Positions 58,371-64,000 of a stretch of DNA of 64,000 nt are shown piece after piece. The position numbers were made by a program, and so were the translations under genes. Numbering within the stretch: position 1 is the stretch's first letter; each line of letters begins with the position of its first letter. The notes under the pieces are model-generated. The model saw nothing but the letters and a program-made list of their open reading frames with translations, ran no database searches and was not told the DNA's origin. The stretch spans positions 30,717,331 through 30,781,330 of the forward strand of contig CM025854.1 in assembly GCA_003952965.2 (NCBI GenBank). The letters are read 5' to 3'. The stretch is from Morella rubra. Taxonomy: Eukaryota; Streptophyta; Magnoliopsida; Fagales; Myricaceae.

Positions 58371-60215
58371 AAAGAGAATTGTTGAAGCCTGTTAGATGAG
58401 TACTCAATGATGCAGTCTCCTTCTGTACAGAATAGACCAGTTATACTCAGGTTTAGTTGATTTCTTCGGTCTCCTTTGCACGTGAATTTAGTTCGCATGT
58501 GTAGCCTTTGATTCAATGAGAATAGGAAAAAGAGCTCTGTTTATATTTCTTTGAGCACTTATTATATTTCTTTGAGCACTTATTATATTTCGTCTGGTGG
58601 AATCGATCCAAATGACCGAAATGGTTGCATGAGAGACAGCCTCCGAAGCTGAAATGTGATATGGCAGAAAGAGGGTATGATCCCTGTTGCTTGGTCCTTG
58701 TCCTCCTTCATCACTGGGTCCTTCTGTCCGCATCATATTTGTTATAAAGTGAGTACTATAGACAAGAAATCTTCATATATTCTCTTCGTATGTAAACGAG
58801 AGAGAGAGAGAGAGAGAGAGCTGAAGAGCAGAAGTGGAGCAACTAAACTTGAAATCAGGAGGGAAGTCCCTTTCTTGTTACGTTCTTGGGTTTTGGCATT
58901 ACCGTATTAGGCTGGACTCCATTGAGAACTTCATCAAGAACTGTGGATGGCGGAATAACATGTCCTTTCCAGCATCTAACGGCAAACATAGAATTCTTGC
59001 TTTCATTTCTCTGTGAATATGAATCTCTCAGACTCGCTGTAAAAACCTCTGAGATTTCTCTGTGAATATGTTGAGGCGAACAAGCTCGACGTAGATAGTC
59101 CTTGTGCGACGAGTGTGACTTGATTCCAAGTGCACGTGCAGAGCACCAGGAAAAATTTTCGACTCGAGTCTGAAAAGAAAGAGAGATAATGCACGCGAAC
59201 ACGAATGATATGTCATTTGGGCCTGGGGATCAGTCTGCAATAAAAAGTTGCAAATATGCCCATAATAATTCATTATTACCGCGGGCCTCGTGATTCGGTA
59301 GCATTTGACGTCACAGTACCTAACGGAAAGTTCAGTGCGTCTTTTGCTTCGGCGATAATATATGTCCAGCCAAAGAGAAAAAGAGACGGATAAGATGATG
59401 ATCTGTACTCTTGAAGAAAATTTGAACATTACACGTCATTTCTAATATTTAAGAAACATTCACCATCATAAATACAACAGTTTTCTGGGGCTAAAAAAAG
59501 GAGTGTATCGGTAAAGTCAAAGAAGGCAACTATAGGAAGTTACTTACAGAGAGTATTGAAGTACACAAACCGAGAAAACTTCCTTTTCAGTGATATGTAT
59601 TGACGTGGAAGATTAGGATACCCTCATATAAATATAGAAGCCGTCACCCTCGTGGCCTAGTCAAGGGGCCTAAATTAAAGAAGAGAGGAAGAAGATTGGG
59701 ACTGAGGCAAGGAGGGGAGAATTCAGTCTTTTACAAATTACAGAATTAAATATCCTATCTCGATCACAGATTCACAGCTAGCTCACTGGATATGCGTTTT
59801 GATCCGGAGAAGCAGAGCCTCACTTATTGCTTTCCCTTTTCTCGCATCGAGGCATCCAATTCAGTGGGATATTCCTTCTCCATTGGATACACTGCACTGT
59901 GATCTTGTTTCTGCATCATACCATGTCAGATTACACGAGAGCCTGAGCTCATAATTATCTGCAGCTTCCATCTTGTAAGATGTTCGTATCTTAATTGTTG
60001 CAGAGCTCTAACTCCAACTATGGCCAGTATACATGCCTGTAGTTTCTCATTTGATTGTCTCACAGTATGCTCTAACTAACTAGATCTGTTGTTTGCAATT
60101 CCTGCCCCAGTCGTTTTAAGGTCAGTTTTAAGGTTCGCTTGAGAGTCGTCGCCACATTTACGACATTTGACTTTGTATTATATGCAGCAGCTCTGCAAGT
60201 TGTCGTAGCTTTGAA
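58371..60215. other. Intergenic, cohesin 3' flank and MPC1 upstream
   Basis: Includes a short tandem repeat at about 58547-58591 (ATTTCTTTGAGCACTTATTAT twice, about 21-bp period) and a GA microsatellite at about 58798-58821. The last few hundred bases may hold an untranslated MPC1 leader with an intron. No other gene supported. Confidence 0.5.
58798..58821. repeat. GA microsatellite
   Basis: About twelve GA units downstream of the cohesin gene. Confidence 0.9.
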
Positions 60216-60971
60216 ATGGGAATCCTCCGCACTTTTTGGAACAGTCCTATCGGTCCTAAAACAACTCACTTTTGGGGCCCTGTTGTGAACTGGAGCATTC
60301 CCATTGCAGTATGCTTCAGTACTAATGCATTAAAAACGTTCAAGTGTTCATTATTGTTTTTGTCTCAAAGATTTCGTACTTGCTTAGCTACTTTGAGATG
60401 ATCCACATCATTTGATTGTTCTTACAGGCAATGGCAGACACAAAGAAACCCCCAGAGTCGATTTCTGGCAACATGACAACAGGTCTATTTCCATGTAAAT
60501 GTCGTTTTTTCTTGTTCTAAGGGTTTTGGTACGAGACCTCAGAATTTTCTTATTGGTGTTGCAGTGATGTGTATTTATTCGGCCCTGTTCATGAGGTTTG
60601 CGTACATGGTACAGCCAAGGAACTACCATCTCCTCGTATGCCATGTCGCAAATGAAACTGTACAGCTCTATCAGCTCTCCCGTTGGATGCGGGCTCAAGG
60701 GTAAGAAGCGTCTTAGCACAGTGGCTTTCTGACTTTTGGTCTATCGTTTTGTGCTTTAGATCTTCGTGATCTTGAGGTCTTGTCAATCAAACACATGCAT
60801 TACGAACACTTCATATCCATTATTGCAATTAACAACTTGGCCTTGAATTCTAAAAGCTCTCTTACGTCTTTAATTGGCCATGTTATACGAGCTGCTGACA
60901 AATTTCTCCCGACGGCTGATCTGTGTGATAGGTACTTGCAAAAGAAGGAAGAAGGCGCTAAAGTGGAGTGA
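60216..60971 (+). CDS. MPC1: Mitochondrial pyruvate carrier 1
   Basis: MPC1 subunit; with an MPC2-type partner it forms the inner-membrane heterodimer that imports pyruvate. Four exons: 60216-60308, 60428-60482, 60565-60700, 60932-60971, total 324 nt, 107 aa, with closed phases. Hallmarks in order: TFWNSPIGPKTTHFWGPVVN (start of the family, residues 5-24), KKPPESISGNMT, then YSALFMRFAYMVQPRNYHLL and HVANETVQLYQLSRW, with the short basic C-terminus QKKEEGAK. Length and start agree with plant MPC1. Small half-SWEET-like membrane segments fit; no presequence is expected in this family. No lesions. Confidence 0.95.
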
Positions 60972-62198
60972 TTCGACGGAGATGGAGATGATATCATGTT
61001 ATAAACAATTCGCCTGCACAAATAGATTTTGTATAAATAAAGTCGGAAAGAAACTTATTAACAAGTGTAACCTGCAACTATTTATGACAAGCCCCTTCTA
61101 GCCTGTCCAATGACACCATTCATGGGCTATTGATATTATTCTGTTTTTTCTTTTTTTTTTTTTAAAAAAGAAGAAGAGAAAAACGAATTGCTTGGTGCCT
61201 TGTACAGGTACATGATCTCTCTTCCAATCCCCTGATCCTCGTAGCAAGTTTTAGCTCTTTTGTGGGAATGGGAAAAATAGAGTGATTCAATCAAATGTAC
61301 CCTTTTTTTAAGACCTTCAAAAAAGCACGAAAAAATGGCTGGAAAGCCTGGAATGGTACGATTCTTCTATTTTTTTTCTTTCTAGGTATGATTCCTCTAT
61401 TGCTTTTTTTTTTTTTTTTTTTGGTTCTCTTGACAATTTAGGTAGGGGAATTCGTGGATCAGGATCCTCCTTAAAGGAGGAAGGAGGACATGCCAACTGA
61501 GCCTGACATGATCCTCTATTGCTCAGAATCAAAGAAGCAATCTTTTAGTTTTGAGCATATGATTAAAAAAAAATGGTTGTTTATATGCACTATTTTTATT
61601 TTCGGTTTTGCTAAGATTGCACGGATTGAACAATTGTAACATTAATAGTAGACTTAAACCTTTTTTTTTTTTCAGTTATAATTTTAGTAATATATCGTCT
61701 TTGATTATCTTAGCAAACACGTAAAATCAAATCCAATCTTCGCCCTAGGGGGTTTTTCAGTCTTTAATAGTGTGGAATTCTCTAATCACTAATGAACCTG
61801 ATTATGGGCTTGGGTACTGAAAATTTATATGGGCTTGGGCTCCGTTATATTGTTATCCTAAACAGGGTTTTTTAGAATTGATAAAGCCCCATTCCTAAGA
61901 GTCGGTCCGTTTTAGTCACCTTCGATTACCCGAGGGTTTAACGGGCTCAACTCCTCCAAAAGAAAAAGAAAGAAAGGGAAAATGTGGCCCGGATCAGAAC
62001 CGAACACACTTCTTCCTCGGCCGAACCCTTCTCTCTCTCTCTCTCTGGGTTTTACAGGTGGGAAACTTTCCATTTTCTTTCTCCGTTCTAATTTTTATTT
62101 GACGAGCTATTCGTTATAAAATTTATTTAGGCTTAATCTTCAATGGGGCTTCACAGAGCTGAATGATTTAGGCGAGAAGGAGATTCAAGTACAGAGAA
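60972..62198. other. Intergenic with L13 leader
   Basis: About 61400-61430 has poly-T. A near-palindrome TCCTCCTTAAAGGAGGA lies at about 61467-61483. Just before the L13 start there is a CT-rich tract (about 62031-62046), then a likely untranslated exon ending GGTTTTACAG with a GTGGG donor at about 62058 and an acceptor ending TTCACAG near 62156. No other gene seen. Confidence 0.5.
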
Positions 62199-63693
62199 AT
62201 GGCAAACCAAGCAGCCGTGTCTTTCAGTGGCAACATGAAGGCAATATTTAGCTCTCATTTTATTGTTCACTTAAATCTTATACACGTTTCGTTCATTGTG
62301 AGGCTCAAGTGTAAATTTCTTCAAAATGAAACCCGTTTTTATGGCATAAGTTAGGGTGTCGCTGAAGCACGCCACATGTTTGTGAAATTTACTAAACTGT
62401 TTTATCTATGTGTTATGGGATTCTATCGCGAAGCTTTTGGAGTTTTTGGCTTTATTATTAACAACCATTTCTTCTTTACTCATGAAAGTGCTGCTACGTC
62501 CCCAGTATCATAGAATGCTGAAACTTACATGTTTCCCTGCTACATACATAACGAAATCAAATTGTTGCAAATGGTACTTAATCTTATTAAACCATTTTGC
62601 GGTTGAAATTATATGCATCTCCGTTGGTGTGTAACTTGCCGATTAGTTTTTTTTTTATAAGTATGTAACTTGCTGATTAGTGGTTAAGTGAGATGGCCAA
62701 ATCAATGACAATTCGATATTCATACAGAAAGCTCTTGCTGGACTGAGACGTATAAATCTGGAAGGTCTGCGTTGGAGGGTGTTTGACGCCAAAGGCCAGG
62801 TTTGTACGTACCATCATTTTCCCTATTTTCCATTCGTTTTGGTAGATTGTAAATGCTTGGTTGGAGGAAAAAGTTATTTCTCCCTTGAACATCGCCAATT
62901 ATGCTGGTCTTGCTCTACTCCTTTTCGAGAAAATAAGTAACTGAGTTAATCAGGAGTGACTACAAAACAAGGCAGATTTATATCCGCAGAAGAGTCTGGC
63001 TACTTGATGTGATTTCTGTTACATTATTGAAATTGCCAAGTTATCTACTCGAAGCCATAATGTTTGCAAATTATATATGAAGGTACCTTCTTTTGCAGGT
63101 CCTCGGAAGATTGGCATCCCAGATATCTACTGTCATTCAAGGGAAGGATAAGCCGACGTATGCTCCAAATCGTGATGATGGGGATATGTGCATTGTGCTT
63201 AATGCAAAGGAAGTATGTGTCACTGGGAGAAAGCTCACAGACAAGTTCTATCGTTGGCATACTGGGCAAGTACCAATTTGTCTACTGCTTGTGAAATATA
63301 GAATTGAATAAAATTGGGCGAATGGAAGAAAATTAATGTTCCTGCTTTGTTTTTATGGTATGAGTACAAAAAGCTTGTGACCAAAATGCAGCCATAAATT
63401 AATACCAACAATCAAATTGAAAAAAATATGAATGATCTTGTCCATAATCGGTGCTACCCCTTGATTATGAAGTTACATCTATGTGGAGAATAGAATGTTC
63501 TGTTCGCTTTCAAATCCCACCTACTTTATACCATTTGTATGCCATTTTTTATATTGACATTGAGCTATATGTTCCCTGCAGGTATGTGGGCCACCTCAAG
63601 GAAAGGAGTTTAAAGGACCAGCTTGCTAAAGATCCCACAGAAGTTATCCGCAAAGCTGTGATGCGAATGCTTCCAAGAAACAAATTGCGCGAC
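62199..63693 (+). CDS. Organellar ribosomal protein L13 (uL13), 3' end beyond window
   Basis: Large-subunit uL13 protein, resembling Arabidopsis At3g01790, probably mitochondrial. Visible coding exons: 62199-62240, 62728-62799, 63099-63265, 63582-63693, together 393 nt (131 codons) in phase. The sequence shows [19 protein letters not shown], the L13 core [40 protein letters not shown], then the signature [20 protein letters not shown]. The two introns after 62240 and 63265 appear to use GC donors (AAG|GCAATA and TGG|GCAAGT), since only these joins restore the family sequence. The C-terminal exon after LRD is not present in the window, so the gene is incomplete at the right. Confidence 0.92.
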
Positions 63694-63792
63694 GTAAGTG
63701 TGTGTATATATATATATTAGGCATCTCTCTCTCTCTCCCCCTTTTTGAACGCTTTTATTCATCTGTCTGGTTTGCCTGACCTTGAAATTTCA

Positions 63793-63997
63793 AGCAGTCA
63801 TTGAAGGACAACTTTATTATGCACCGAAAGGCAATTAAATTAGCTAAAAACAATAAAATGCATCACCTTTGCTTTGACAAAAAGGGCAAAGGCCTCAAGC
63901 AGTTATTGAAGGACAACTTTAGTTCTATTATGCACCGATTAAAAACAATAAAATGCATTGACTTTCTTTTGACAAAAAGGGCAAAGGCAAATCACAT
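63793..63997. repeat. Imperfect tandem repeat (about 100 bp) in the L13 intron
   Basis: A block with AAGCAGTCATTGAAGGACAA, TTATGCACCG, AAACAATAAAATGCAT and GACAAAAAGGGCAAAGGC occurs twice, offset by about 100 bp, with an indel difference. It lies in the intron that runs past the window edge. Confidence 0.85.
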
Positions 63998-64000
63998 TTA

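Noticed and set aside
61462..61490. TCCTCCTTAAAGGAGGA near-palindrome
   Set aside because: Short and isolated, with no matching element ends or regulatory context.
1..64000. CRISPR arrays, operons and ribosome binding sites
   Set aside because: The window is plant nuclear DNA; none of these would be expected and no regularly spaced repeats were seen.
1..64000. tRNA, rRNA and microRNA genes
   Set aside because: No cloverleaf, rRNA or convincing miRNA hairpin was recognised by eye; tRNAscan-SE and Infernal would be needed to be sure.

Overview
The window is nuclear DNA of a flowering plant, most likely a woody core eudicot. Genes are interrupted by short AT-rich GT-AG introns, the intergenic DNA is AT-rich with LINE and MITE remnants, and every recognisable protein is a plant type (PPOX2, mTERF, SYN2-type cohesin, plant mitochondrial ribosome factors). 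Species cannot be told from sequence alone. Exon coordinates below were assigned by hand from splice signals, phase and remembered family alignment; no search was run.

Layout. 1-2.9 kb: no supported gene. 2.9-6.7 kb (-): LRR receptor pseudokinase gene with three frame breaks. 7-11.6 kb: leader, MITEs and a 5'-truncated LINE with a clean target-site duplication. 11.6-18.9 kb (-): tandem duplication of a unit holding an mTERF gene, LINE sequence and a fragment of an unrecognised gene; both mTERF copies are open at 382 aa. 19.1-25.8 kb (-): complete 18-exon PPOX2. 25.9-31.3 kb: gene-poor. 31.5-36.0 kb (+): ankyrin-repeat protein. 36.6-39.2 kb (-): mitochondrial ribosome recycling factor. 39.2-51.4 kb (+): a nested segmental duplication carrying two MTERF5-like genes (one intact, one with a 1-nt deletion), an orphan MTERF5 first exon, and two fragments copied from the 5' exons of the cohesin gene that follows. 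51.6-58.4 kb (+): SYN2/RAD21.1-type cohesin kleisin with one frameshift beside a 51-bp tandem duplication that copies a splice donor. 60.2-61.0 kb (+): mitochondrial pyruvate carrier MPC1. 62.2 kb to the right edge (+): L13 (uL13) family organellar ribosomal protein, cut by the window, with two apparent GC-AG introns.

Most genes have organelle roles (PPOX2, two mTERF clades, RRF, MPC1, L13), but nothing shows that they form a co-regulated cluster. The RRF and L13 genes are neighbours in Arabidopsis (At3g01800/At3g01790, from memory), so the MTERF5/SYN2/MPC1 block may lie between two ancestrally adjacent genes. The most unusual structure is the 39-51 kb region, where MTERF5 5' ends and SYN2 exons have been copied into chimeric modules that keep splice sites. 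Single-base losses recur in several genes, so either local decay or residual assembly error must be considered.
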